Shown here: piece after piece, positions 8,437 through 15,865 of the stretch
Layout: each line of letters starts with the position of its first letter
How positions within the stretch are numbered: the stretch's first letter is position 1
Source: JACCXG01 sp963785755
GTDB lineage: Bacteria > Acidobacteriota > Vicinamibacteria > Vicinamibacterales > 2-12-FULL-66-21
NCBI GenBank assembly: GCA_963785755.1
Contig: CAWAXG010000006.1
Location: 1-27,277, forward strand
Direction: 5' to 3'
DNA length: 27,277 nucleotides
Program-made: the position numbers and the translations under genes
Notes under the pieces: model-generated
Database searches by the model: none
Told to the model about the DNA's origin: nothing
What the model saw: only the letters and a program-made list of their open reading frames with translations

Positions 8437-10182
8437 TCATCGCAACCCGACGCTAGTGGACGGCTTGATGCTCGGAGTCGCGTCGGCCTCCAGGTCGCCG
8501 AGCACGAACTGGACGCCGCCGAGGATCAGCGTGGCCAGGGCGGGCGTGGCGAACAACGTCGGGGTGTGGCCGAGCGCGCAGTTGAACACCCGGCCCTTTC
8601 CATAATTCCTGATCCAGCTCAGACCGTAATCTTTATCCGGCCGGACGTTCCACGTGCTCATGTCCGATTTTTCCGTATCGAGGCTGAGCAGCACGTGCAG
8701 CTTCGCGCGCGAGAACGGGCCGGTGGGCAGGAAATGATAGAACTCGTCCTCGTAGATGAGTCCCTTGCCGCCGAATGCGCGGGTGAGCGGGCTGGCCGGA
8801 TCATCGATCTTGATCGTGGCCTGCTCGACACGGTGCGGGCCGTCGGCGGCGCCGATCATCTCCGAGAACTCGGGCAGGATCATCGACGCGTAGGTGGCGC
8901 CGTGAATGCCCGCCAGGCCTCCGCCCTCGCGGACGAACCGGGTGAGCCCGGCCAGCACCTCGGGATCGGAAAACAGCTCGCCCGCGGTGCTGTTGAGGAA
9001 TACCGCGTCGAACTGGCGGATGGCCGGGTATTTCAAATTGTTGAGATCGTTGTTGAACACCGGCTCGAAGGCGCCGGTGTTTTTTCCCATCAGGGTGAGC
9101 GCGAGATTCGCGTGCGCGGCGGTCTTGTGATAGTAGCCGCCTTGCGGACACAGGTCGATCACCAGGAGCTTGCGGGGCTTCTTCGGTTTGGCGAGAGCCT
9201 GGCGAGGGAGGCCCGCTTCGATGGCTTCGCGCTCCGCGGGCGGCACCTGATCGATGGAGGTGCTGGGGGTCTTCCGCGAAATCTCGTTCACGCGGTAGCC
9301 CATCGCCGGAAGCAGGGCCTTGGAGATCGCGGCGATCGAGGCCTGATCGGCCGCGGCAACCGAGACGAACAGCGGGGTCACGGGCACTCTGGGGCCGCCG
9401 CAGTTGGCGCACTTCCAGGGCCATTGCGGAGCCTCCGGCGGCTGGAGTCTGCTCAGCTCGAGCAGCACTGCATCGGCGGCGGCGATGGCGCGGCGGTCCT
9501 CGAAGCTCACCGCCATCAGCCTGCCGTGCACCGTGCGCAGCGCCTCTTCCGGCCGCACGTTCTCGCTCATCCACGCGGCGACCGAGGCCGCCACGCCGAT
9601 CCGCTGGCTGCGGCCTTCGAGCGACTTCAACATGCCTGTCGGCTCCCAGTACGCCGGCGTCTGGCTCCTGGATCCATTCACCAGCGCCACGTTCACACCC
9701 GTTTCGCCTGCCAGCGCATCGAGCTCGGGAAGCGCCGACGGATCCGGACTCGCCAGGATCATCTCCACGCCGAGCAGCTTTGCGAATTCGAATATCTTTT
9801 TTCTTCCGGCGGCGTCGGGCGGCAGCTTTGGCACGCGGTAGGCGGTCAGGCGAAGCCGAAGCTCGGCCAACCGGTGGACGACCCGCGACGCGTCGTCCGG
9901 GGACATGTTGAAATCCAGGTCCTGGGGCGAGACTTCCAGATATCCGAACTGGAGCGCGTCCACTTTCCCCGCGGCCTCGTGAAAATCCGCCGCCCCCACC
10001 GCCGACGCCGGCAGCCCCACCTTCCAACCGAGCATCGGCGTCGCCGCGCCGGCGATCACTTTGTACGTGAAATCAGGCGGGCGCACGGAGACCGATGGCG
10101 GAGCGGCGGCGCGCTGGGCGAGGGCCGCATGATCCAGGCCGACGGCAATCGCTGCTGCAGCGAGAAATCGAAGTCGTCTCAA
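8437..10182 (-). CDS. Secreted two-domain protein: xylose-isomerase-like TIM barrel plus ThuA-like domain
   Basis: The protein is 581 residues starting at TTG 10182, supported by a GGAGG ribosome-binding site 5-6 bp upstream; the nearby ATG at 10187 stops after two codons. A signal peptide (RRLRFLAAAAIAVGLDHAALAQ) is followed by a region resembling sugar isomerase/epimerase barrels (about 45-250; FGYLEVSP, GVEMILASPD, GVNVALVNGS). An unusual CANCGG motif follows, and from about residue 325 there is a ThuA-like fold (KPRKLLVIDLC, DAVFLNSTAGELF, FVREGGGLAGIHGATYA, YEDEFYHF, YGKGRVFNCALGHT). ThuA-like domains are glutamine-amidotransferase-like folds linked to sugar metabolism, but their reaction is generally unproven. 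It is second in an operon with another ThuA gene, 23 bp downstream of it, and probably periplasmic. Confidence 0.85.
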   Translation of the reverse strand: MRRLRFLAAAAIAVGLDHAALAQRAAAPPSVSVRPPDFTYKVIAGAATPMLGWKVGLPASAVGAADFHEAAGKVDALQFGYLEVSPQDLDFNMSPDDASRVVHRLAELRLRLTAYRVPKLPPDAAGRKKIFEFAKLLGVEMILASPDPSALPELDALAGETGVNVALVNGSRSQTPAYWEPTGMLKSLEGRSQRIGVAASVAAWMSENVRPEEALRTVHGRLMAVSFEDRRAIAAADAVLLELSRLQPPEAPQWPWKCANCGGPRVPVTPLFVSVAAADQASIAAISKALLPAMGYRVNEISRKTPSTSIDQVPPAEREAIEAGLPRQALAKPKKPRKLLVIDLCPQGGYYHKTAAHANLALTLMGKNTGAFEPVFNNDLNNLKYPAIRQFDAVFLNSTAGELFSDPEVLAGLTRFVREGGGLAGIHGATYASMILPEFSEMIGAADGPHRVEQATIKIDDPASPLTRAFGGKGLIYEDEFYHFLPTGPFSRAKLHVLLSLDTEKSDMSTWNVRPDKDYGLSWIRNYGKGRVFNCALGHTPTLFATPALATLILGGVQFVLGDLEADATPSIKPSTSVGLR

Positions 10183-10205
10183 AACATCCTCCGGTCGGTT
10201 GATCC

Positions 10206-11156
10206 CTATTTCCTCGCGCTTGGGCTGTCGTCAGTCTTCAGGTCGCCAATCGCGTACTGGATGCCGGCGAGAAAATGCTTCAACAGCGCGGGCGTCGAGA
10301 ACGCCGCCGGGTTGTGACCGAAAATCGTGTTGAAGACGCGGCCCTTGCCGTACGGCTTGATGAACGACATCGGGAAGTCCTTGTCCGCCTTACGTGCCGG
10401 CCAGAATCGGCGCTTCTCGTTCTCGAAGTCGCTCTTGTCGGTATTGATGCTGAGCAGGACGCGCAGCTTGTCCCTCGAGTAGTGGTCCGCCAGCTGGTAG
10501 ACCTCGTCCTGCGCGGTGAACTCCTGGCCGTTGAATGCCGCGTTCACCGGGTTGGTGGGATCCTCGACCCGGATGGTGATCGTGTCGCGCGGTCCCCAGG
10601 GATGGCCGCCGTTCTCATAGCCGCCGACCATCTCGCCAAATTCGGGAAACTGGCCGTACTCGGGATACTGGACAAAGGTGGCCGCGCCGCCGGCATGGAA
10701 GGCCACGAATCCCTTGCCATCTCGCACAAACGAGAGCAGCGATTGGCGCAACTTCTCGTCCGTGGTGAGCACGCCAGTGGTGTTGTTGAAGACGATGGCG
10801 TCGTACTGCTTCAGGTTCTCAGCGCTCAGCGACTCGACCTCCTTGCTGAGAACCGTTGCATACGCGCCCGTCTTCTTTCCCAGGCCCTCAATGGCGAAGT
10901 TGCCGTACAGGAGGGAGGCATGCACGTCCGGACGGCGTCCGGTGCTGTTGACATTCACGTTCATGAGCAGGACCTTGCGCGGGCGCATCGGCTTGGCCGG
11001 CGCGACAGCGGGCAGGGCCGCATCGATCGCGGCCATCTCCTCGGCGGTCAGCGGCGGGAGCACGCGAGGTTCGCCGCCCGGTGGCCCGCCACGCTGCGCG
11101 GGCAGCGTGACAGCTCCGACAGCGACCAGTATCGAGCCAATCAGCAGACACTTCAT
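10206..11156 (-). CDS. Secreted ThuA-like domain protein
   Basis: The protein is 316 residues from the ATG at 11156, chosen for its GGGGGAG ribosome-binding site 6 bp upstream and a following signal peptide (KCLLIGSILVAVGAVTLPAQ). The open frame extends 38 codons further upstream without support. ThuA features are RPRKVLLMNVNVNS, YDAIVFNNTTGVL, FVRDGKGFVAFHAGG, QDEVYQLADHYSRD and a closing YGKGRVFNTIFGHN. It is a paralogue of the C-terminal half of the next gene, which it precedes in the operon. The active-site residue of the family is not established, so no reaction is claimed. Confidence 0.88.
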   Translation of the reverse strand: MKCLLIGSILVAVGAVTLPAQRGGPPGGEPRVLPPLTAEEMAAIDAALPAVAPAKPMRPRKVLLMNVNVNSTGRRPDVHASLLYGNFAIEGLGKKTGAYATVLSKEVESLSAENLKQYDAIVFNNTTGVLTTDEKLRQSLLSFVRDGKGFVAFHAGGAATFVQYPEYGQFPEFGEMVGGYENGGHPWGPRDTITIRVEDPTNPVNAAFNGQEFTAQDEVYQLADHYSRDKLRVLLSINTDKSDFENEKRRFWPARKADKDFPMSFIKPYGKGRVFNTIFGHNPAAFSTPALLKHFLAGIQYAIGDLKTDDSPSARK

Positions 11157-11186
11157 CCAGTACTCCCCCTGCTCTGAGTGTGTCGC

Positions 11187-11192
11187 ATCATA
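11187..11192 (-). promoter_or_regulatory. Putative -10 box (TATGAT) of the ThuA operon
   Basis: TATGAT on the minus strand gives a leader of about 24 nt before the ATG at 11156, compatible with the GGGGGAG ribosome-binding site at 11163-11169. The -35 region is poor. The site is in the 82-bp gap after the methyltransferase gene, so read-through from the lasso locus is an alternative. Confidence 0.3.
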
Positions 11193-11238
11193 AACGCCAT
11201 GAGCTGCGCGTCCTAACGTCTTGCGACAGATGCGCGGG

Positions 11239-12399
11239 TCAACCGTACTGTCGCGACAGGTCCGCGACATGGCTCAGGGCGTCTTCGGGACGAGGAAAAC
11301 GACTCGAAAACCTCGCGGACACGCGCTTCGCGATCTCACCCACCGAGACGCCGTCGTTCATCCATTCCAGGACAACTTTCACGATCCGGCCGTCCACGTT
11401 CAGCGCCGGTGTATAGCTCGACGCCATTTTCTTCAGGTTCGCTGGTGAAAGGGGCGTTCCAAAGAACGTTGACTGGGAGAAACCCGCTTTGTCTTCGCCG
11501 GACTGTTCCTGGTTCTGAACGCGGGTCTTCCAGCTCCAGATGTAGGCACTGCCGATCAACGTGGCTTCCAGATCGACAGTCACGAGATCTCCACGTGCCA
11601 GCACGACCGGCGACGGCCAGGGAAAGAAGGTCGTTCCATAGATGCGCATGGGCCGGATGGCATCGGGGGCGTCCGGTGCGGTGGACAGGTACACGCCATC
11701 GGACACCGTCCGATCGAAGCCGGCGACGAGCCCATGACCTGTTCCGGGCCGCGTCACCGTCCATGACAGGCTGGCGCGAACGTTCGGATCCTCGACGACT
11801 CGATAGTCAAGCGGGCCCCAGCGTTGCAGGCTCGTCAGCAGGTTGTCGGTCGTCACTTTGCGACGGCTCCACGCATTGACGGCGAGGCGGCGGGCGGCCT
11901 CCATGTCGAAGCCGAAGCCGTTGTCGGTCCAGGGACCCGTGTCTGCAACGTACCACTCGTGTGCCTCGACCACCGCGGCCCAGCCAACGTCCTGCTGAGG
12001 AATCAGCACGCCGCCTGGCGCGAGAAAGCGGGCGCGCGCATCGACGATCGACGGAATATGCCGCTGGAACCAGGGCAGGACGCCGCCGAGATCGGAGACA
12101 ATCACGTCGGCGCGTTCAGGCAGCGTAACCTGGGTCGAGATGGCCTGAATGAACTCGATCCGATCGGCGTAGCCGTTCGCCGCGGCAATCTCCCGCGCCA
12201 CCTGGATCGCATCGTCTGGCTCGATCGCGTAGACGCGACGAGCACCATGACGACACGCCAACAGGGCACAGATTCCGGTGCCCGTCCCGATATCGATGAC
12301 GACCGCCCCCGGCTTGATCGCCTGGCCGAGGGCCCGGGCGAACGCACCCATTCGCGTGGCGTCGGCGATCATCGCCCCATAGTCGGCGATGGTGTACAT
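11239..12399 (-). CDS. PRMT-like SAM-dependent methyltransferase of the lasso-peptide locus
   Basis: The protein is 386 residues. The N-terminal MYTIADYGAMIAD segment, the SAM-binding motif I VVIDIGTGTGI (33-43), the acidic residue of motif II (AIEPDD, Glu60) and VIVSDLGG match the protein-arginine-methyltransferase fold. A beta-barrel-like middle region follows. The last ~60 residues (325-386; SYTPALNVDGRIVKVVLEWM, VSVGEIAKRVSARF) look like a PqqD-type winged-helix domain, which could bind the precursor leader. The gene overlaps the end of the HPr-kinase-like gene by 31 bp, so it belongs to the lasso operon. A role in methylating the lasso peptide is inferred from context; the site of methylation cannot be predicted. 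Confidence 0.8.
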   Translation of the reverse strand: MYTIADYGAMIADATRMGAFARALGQAIKPGAVVIDIGTGTGICALLACRHGARRVYAIEPDDAIQVAREIAAANGYADRIEFIQAISTQVTLPERADVIVSDLGGVLPWFQRHIPSIVDARARFLAPGGVLIPQQDVGWAAVVEAHEWYVADTGPWTDNGFGFDMEAARRLAVNAWSRRKVTTDNLLTSLQRWGPLDYRVVEDPNVRASLSWTVTRPGTGHGLVAGFDRTVSDGVYLSTAPDAPDAIRPMRIYGTTFFPWPSPVVLARGDLVTVDLEATLIGSAYIWSWKTRVQNQEQSGEDKAGFSQSTFFGTPLSPANLKKMASSYTPALNVDGRIVKVVLEWMNDGVSVGEIAKRVSARFSSRFPRPEDALSHVADLSRQYG

Positions 12400-13367
12400 G
12401 CGAGGGCCTCATAATCGTCGAGGATGCGGGCGCAGAGCCCTGAGATGTGCGCTGGACCTGTGCGCGATACGACACATCGCACGGGCACGCTGCGCACAAG
12501 TTGAACAAGAGACTCGAGCTCCTGCGCGCGCATCGCCGCATCCAGCAAGTAGCCGACGTACGTGTTCGCCAACAGGGTCAGCAGACACTCACGTCCCCGC
12601 AGCTCTTCAATGCTCGGCTCCGCATCCGAGGATCGCCCAGCGAGCACATAGATAGCGGCGAGCGGCAGTGTCCGCTGCTCGAAGCGATAGCCGTTCTGCG
12701 TCAGATCGAGCGCCCGTTTGTCCCACGTTGGCGTCAGGGGCGGCAGCGCCACTTCAGATCCGTAGAGCAGGGCAACCGAATCGGGCCACAGGCGCAGTTG
12801 AGGATATGCGGGCAGGACGCGCGGGGACTCATCGAGGTCCGGGGCCAGGGCGACGATGTCGTCGGTCAGGACCGGATGATTCATGCGCCCAAAGGCGGCA
12901 GCAGTCGTGGACTTTCCGGCGTTTGGAGGACCCACAAAAGCAATCGCGCGATCGCCGACCGTGACCGCGCTCGCATGCAGGCACGCGATCCCCCGAAGCC
13001 GCAGCACCAGGCCGAGGACTGGACCCAGGAGGTAGGTCGCGGCGTCCGCCAGCGTCAACGAATCCGGCCATGTGGCCCAGACCTCGCTGCCCTCGCCGTC
13101 GACGAAAAACTCAGTGCCATCGGCATAGAGCAGCCTGAAGTATGCGCCGTCAGCGGGCCTCCACACCCGCAGCACGGGCCTTTCTTCTTCGCGCTCGCCA
13201 CTCACATACCAGGGGCGATCAGGCAGGTCGCCGATCCCGGGCGCGGAGGGCGGGACACCGAACCAGATCGCGGTGTCCGTGAGAGAAACGGCTGTAGCCG
13301 GAGTCAGGCCAGGAATCGGCCGGTTGGCGCGTAATGAGAGGCCAAAGGCTGAATAGGAGAATGCCAT
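12369..13367 (-). CDS. HPr-kinase-like protein, probable lasso-peptide kinase
   Basis: The protein is 332 residues. It has a poorly conserved N-terminal half followed by the HPrK/P catalytic core: LHASAV (130-135), Walker A GPPNAGKST (146-154), the LTDD acid pair (167-170) and YPQLRLWPDS. Related HPr-kinase-like enzymes in lasso clusters phosphorylate the C-terminal serine of the peptide (PadeK acting on paeninodin). The ATG at 13367 lies within the 3' part of the precursor frame as written. If that frame is corrected, the start lies 43 bp after the precursor stop. Its ribosome-binding site is weak, so translational coupling is likely. An alternative role in HPr regulation is unlikely given the operon. 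Confidence 0.82.
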   Translation of the reverse strand: MAFSYSAFGLSLRANRPIPGLTPATAVSLTDTAIWFGVPPSAPGIGDLPDRPWYVSGEREEERPVLRVWRPADGAYFRLLYADGTEFFVDGEGSEVWATWPDSLTLADAATYLLGPVLGLVLRLRGIACLHASAVTVGDRAIAFVGPPNAGKSTTAAAFGRMNHPVLTDDIVALAPDLDESPRVLPAYPQLRLWPDSVALLYGSEVALPPLTPTWDKRALDLTQNGYRFEQRTLPLAAIYVLAGRSSDAEPSIEELRGRECLLTLLANTYVGYLLDAAMRAQELESLVQLVRSVPVRCVVSRTGPAHISGLCARILDDYEALACTPSPTMGR

Positions 13368-13573
13368 GGATCCGTCGGACGCTTGACTGACGAGCGTCGG
13401 GCGTAACGTGTCAGCTGGTCTTGGCGTTCGTCCTTGAAAACCCCGTCCGACTCCCCCATCATGCCGACGGCGTCTGTCACGGCACGGATGTCGCCATAGA
13501 CCTCCAGCCGTGGGGTCTCGTACGGTTTTCTAGGAGGTTCATTTTCCTTGAAGCGTGTCGACCTGGTAGTCAT
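13304..13573 (-). CDS. Lasso-peptide precursor (A), probably with a frame error in its core
   Basis: The start is ATG 13573, preceded by a GAGGAG ribosome-binding site; the 13 upstream in-frame codons are ignored. The leader carries the canonical lasso motif YxxPxLxxxGxxxxxT: Tyr18, Pro21, Leu23, Gly27 and Thr33 (YETPRLEVYGDIRAVT). As written the frame runs on for 89 residues into the kinase gene, far longer than lasso precursors (usually about 40-60). Dropping one base in the GGGGTTTT run (plus-strand 13437-13444) gives a stop at 13411 and a 53-residue protein. With Thr33 at the conserved -2 position the core is then AVGMMGESDGFSRTNAKTS, with Ala1, Glu7 and Asp9 as ring candidates and a C-terminal Ser. 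The gene overlaps the end of the cyclase gene by 35 bp. Confidence 0.75.
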   Translation of the reverse strand: MTTRSTRFKENEPPRKPYETPRLEVYGDIRAVTDAVGMMGESDGVFKDERQDQLTRYARRSSVKRPTDPWHSPIQPLASHYAPTGRFLA

Positions 13574-15413
13574 CCGAGATCTCCTCTTCGAACTGCGTCG
13601 CCGGACGCCCACGCTTCAACCAATAGTTGAGACACAGCGGCCGCACGTGTAGCCAGGAATCGTCGGGGGCGCATGCTCCAACCAACCGCGGGATCGCTTT
13701 TCGATCGATGTACCGGGCCAGCTCGGGTATCGGGGCGAACCGATCCACCCATTGGAGATCCGGCTTCCGAAGATGGGCGAGCAACGGATCACCCGCCAGA
13801 GGCGCCTTCCGACGGGACCGTATCGGATCCGGAAGAACACCACGCATCGCCAACCGTAGAAGCTGTTTGTCGATGCACCACGGCAGTGGCGGAATGGCCA
13901 ACAAGTAGTTGACGAGCCGCAAGTCGAGAAACGGATATCGACCCTCGACCGGAATACGGGTGACACCTGGGTCGAGCGACTCAAAATACCATGGCCAGGG
14001 TGCCGTCGCCAGCCGCCCATGTGCCTCCGGCCGCAGCGGGTGATCGGTCAGTTCGAGTGCGTGCCATTCGGTCCATCGCGCGCGCAGGCCGAGACGATCG
14101 GAGAAAACCGCGTTCAGCCATGCGGGATACGACGGAGGCTGTGAGCCGTGTCCCAGCCACTTCTCAATCCGGGCGCGAATACCCACACCGGGACGCCGGC
14201 GATGGACCACGAGAGACCGTGTGATGTCGGCGAGCAGCTCGAGTGACCGCATTCTGGGCAGCAGATCGACCAGATACGAACCCCACAGGACCTCGTCACC
14301 GCCTTCTCCGCACAGCAACACCCGACTGTGCGACGCCGCTCGCTCGAGTTGCCGCATCCGCATCACAAGAAAGAGATCGTCGGTGGGTTCTGGCGCCCGG
14401 AAGTCAGCGCGGTCCCAGCCGTCAAACGGCAAGTGACTATCCGCCGGGAAAAAGTCGACCTCAACGCCCAGCGCGTCTGCGGCTATCTGCGCGTACCGGC
14501 GCTCCTCGTCTCGAATCAGGGTGTCGTAAACAATGGTGTGAGCGCGGAGCTCGAAGGGGGTGCCGCCTTCAGAGAGCAGCTGCCGGGCGGTCGCGGTGAT
14601 CGACGTCGAATCAAGACCTCCACTCATCCAGACGCCTGCACGATTCATCCGGAGCCGATCCGAGACGGCAACCCGCAAGACTTCCTGAAAATGATCGACG
14701 TATTCCTGAGCACGCTGGTATCTGATCCGGCCGTTCGTCGGCAGCGTCCAATACCGTTTGAGATTGGTCGCGCCGTTCTGGTAAGTCAGGCTATGCGCCG
14801 GTGCGAGGCGCTGCACATCCGTAAACGTGGTGGTCGTCGGCTCGGCGTTGTAGCCGAAGAGCAGAAAGTCCCCGATGGCAAGCGCGTTCAACGAGTCGCC
14901 AACGTCCGGATGCAGGCGGACGCAGTCCAGGGTGTTGCTGAAGATGAAGCCGTCCCGGACCTGCGCGTAGTAGAACGGCTTGACGCCGAAATGGTCGCGA
15001 GCGCAAAAAAGACGACGGGTGCGCGCGTCCCAGATTGCAAACGCAAAGTCGCCGAGCAGAAAGTTGACGCACTCGTCCGCCCAGGCGTGGTACGCGTGCA
15101 GAATCAGTTGCGCATCGCTCGCGGATCGAAGACCGACGCGGCCCCGCGATTCGAGCAGCGTGACGAGATCCGCCCGGCCATCCACGCGCGCGTCCGCTGT
15201 AATCCATACCTGGCCGTCCAGGCTCACCGGTTGGCCGTCGTCGCGCGGCTCGCACGTCGTGCGCAGCAGCGTGTGGCCGAAACCCACCGGACCGCCGAGC
15301 CAGACATTCCGTCCATCCGGACCGCGATAGGCCAGGAAGGCGGTCATCCGGCGCAACCGTCGTTCGTCAACCGGTGCGCCGTGCCGGCTGACGATCCCGA
15401 CAATGCCGCTCAT
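13539..15413 (-). CDS. Lasso cyclase (C), asparagine-synthetase-like
   Basis: The protein is 624 residues. It has an N-terminal glutaminase-like domain (1-~210; YRGPDG, GDFAFAIWD, FGVKPFYY) and a C-terminal AMP-forming synthetase domain with the PP-loop SGGLDS (264-269), LLCGEGGDEVLWGSY and RYPFLDLRLVNYLLAIP. In lasso clusters this enzyme adenylates the Asp/Glu side chain of the core and closes the macrolactam with the N-terminal amine. Residue 2 is Ser (MSGIVGIV) where true glutamine-dependent asparagine synthetases have the catalytic Cys, so glutaminase activity should be absent. The start ATG overlaps the B1 stop (ATGA) and the 3' end overlaps the precursor, which ties all three together. 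Confidence 0.9.
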   Translation of the reverse strand: MSGIVGIVSRHGAPVDERRLRRMTAFLAYRGPDGRNVWLGGPVGFGHTLLRTTCEPRDDGQPVSLDGQVWITADARVDGRADLVTLLESRGRVGLRSASDAQLILHAYHAWADECVNFLLGDFAFAIWDARTRRLFCARDHFGVKPFYYAQVRDGFIFSNTLDCVRLHPDVGDSLNALAIGDFLLFGYNAEPTTTTFTDVQRLAPAHSLTYQNGATNLKRYWTLPTNGRIRYQRAQEYVDHFQEVLRVAVSDRLRMNRAGVWMSGGLDSTSITATARQLLSEGGTPFELRAHTIVYDTLIRDEERRYAQIAADALGVEVDFFPADSHLPFDGWDRADFRAPEPTDDLFLVMRMRQLERAASHSRVLLCGEGGDEVLWGSYLVDLLPRMRSLELLADITRSLVVHRRRPGVGIRARIEKWLGHGSQPPSYPAWLNAVFSDRLGLRARWTEWHALELTDHPLRPEAHGRLATAPWPWYFESLDPGVTRIPVEGRYPFLDLRLVNYLLAIPPLPWCIDKQLLRLAMRGVLPDPIRSRRKAPLAGDPLLAHLRKPDLQWVDRFAPIPELARYIDRKAIPRLVGACAPDDSWLHVRPLCLNYWLKRGRPATQFEEEISDDYQVDTLQGK

Positions 15414-15700
15414 GAAGGCGGCTTCGGTTCGACGAGGCGCGCGTCCGCGAGGCGCCCGACCAGTTCGAGCAAGTCCTTCTCGAGCTGCTCTGGAGTGGCG
15501 TCATATTCCCGGCACAGCTCGTCGAGAACGGCATCGAGCCGGCCATGCTGCTCGATCAGGCACCAGATGCGTGTCCCAACCGCGTTGAGTCCGAAATATG
15601 TTCCGCTCTCCAGGTTCAGAATGACGGCTTCGCCATCCAGGTCGCGGAACATGACGTCCTTGCTGCGGGTGAACGCGCTGTCGAGGGAGAGTGAGCGCAT
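15410..15700 (-). CDS. Lasso RRE protein (B1), PqqD-like
   Basis: The protein is 96 residues from the ATG at 15700, which has an AGGAG ribosome-binding site 5 bp upstream; the ten further in-frame codons are unsupported. The PqqD/RRE fold is clear: DVMFRDLDGEAVILNLESGTYFGLN, VGTRIWCLIEQHGRLDAVLDEL and a final helix ELVGRLADARLVE. In lasso biosynthesis B1 binds the leader (the YxxPxL motif) and delivers the precursor to the B2 protease and the cyclase. It is first in the minus-strand operon, with ATGA coupling to the cyclase. No B2 gene adjoins it, which is unusual. Confidence 0.9.
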   Translation of the reverse strand: MRSLSLDSAFTRSKDVMFRDLDGEAVILNLESGTYFGLNAVGTRIWCLIEQHGRLDAVLDELCREYDATPEQLEKDLLELVGRLADARLVEPKPPS

Positions 15701-15865
15701 AGGCGCTCCTGGCATATTATCGCGGGACACTCCGCGGGGACATGCCGGGCTCCGCAGTCAACTTCAGGGCCTGGCTTCTGCCGGGCGAGCTGTGGTCTGA
15801 AACGTGGACGACTACGCGGTTGTGAATCTCTCGAACTTCAAGGTGCTCACCCCGGTGAGGTCATC

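Noticed and set aside
8257..10317. 686-codon open frame on the plus strand
   Set aside because: It is antisense to the kinase remnant and to the TIM-barrel/ThuA gene. It has no recognisable domain, and high GC makes long antisense frames common.
11223..11259. Inverted repeat and CTGTCGCGACAG palindrome at the end of the methyltransferase gene
   Set aside because: It was considered as a terminator, but it lies partly in coding sequence and no T tract follows on either strand.
14328..15800. 490-codon open frame on the plus strand
   Set aside because: It is antisense to the lasso cyclase and B1, both of which have strong family motifs.
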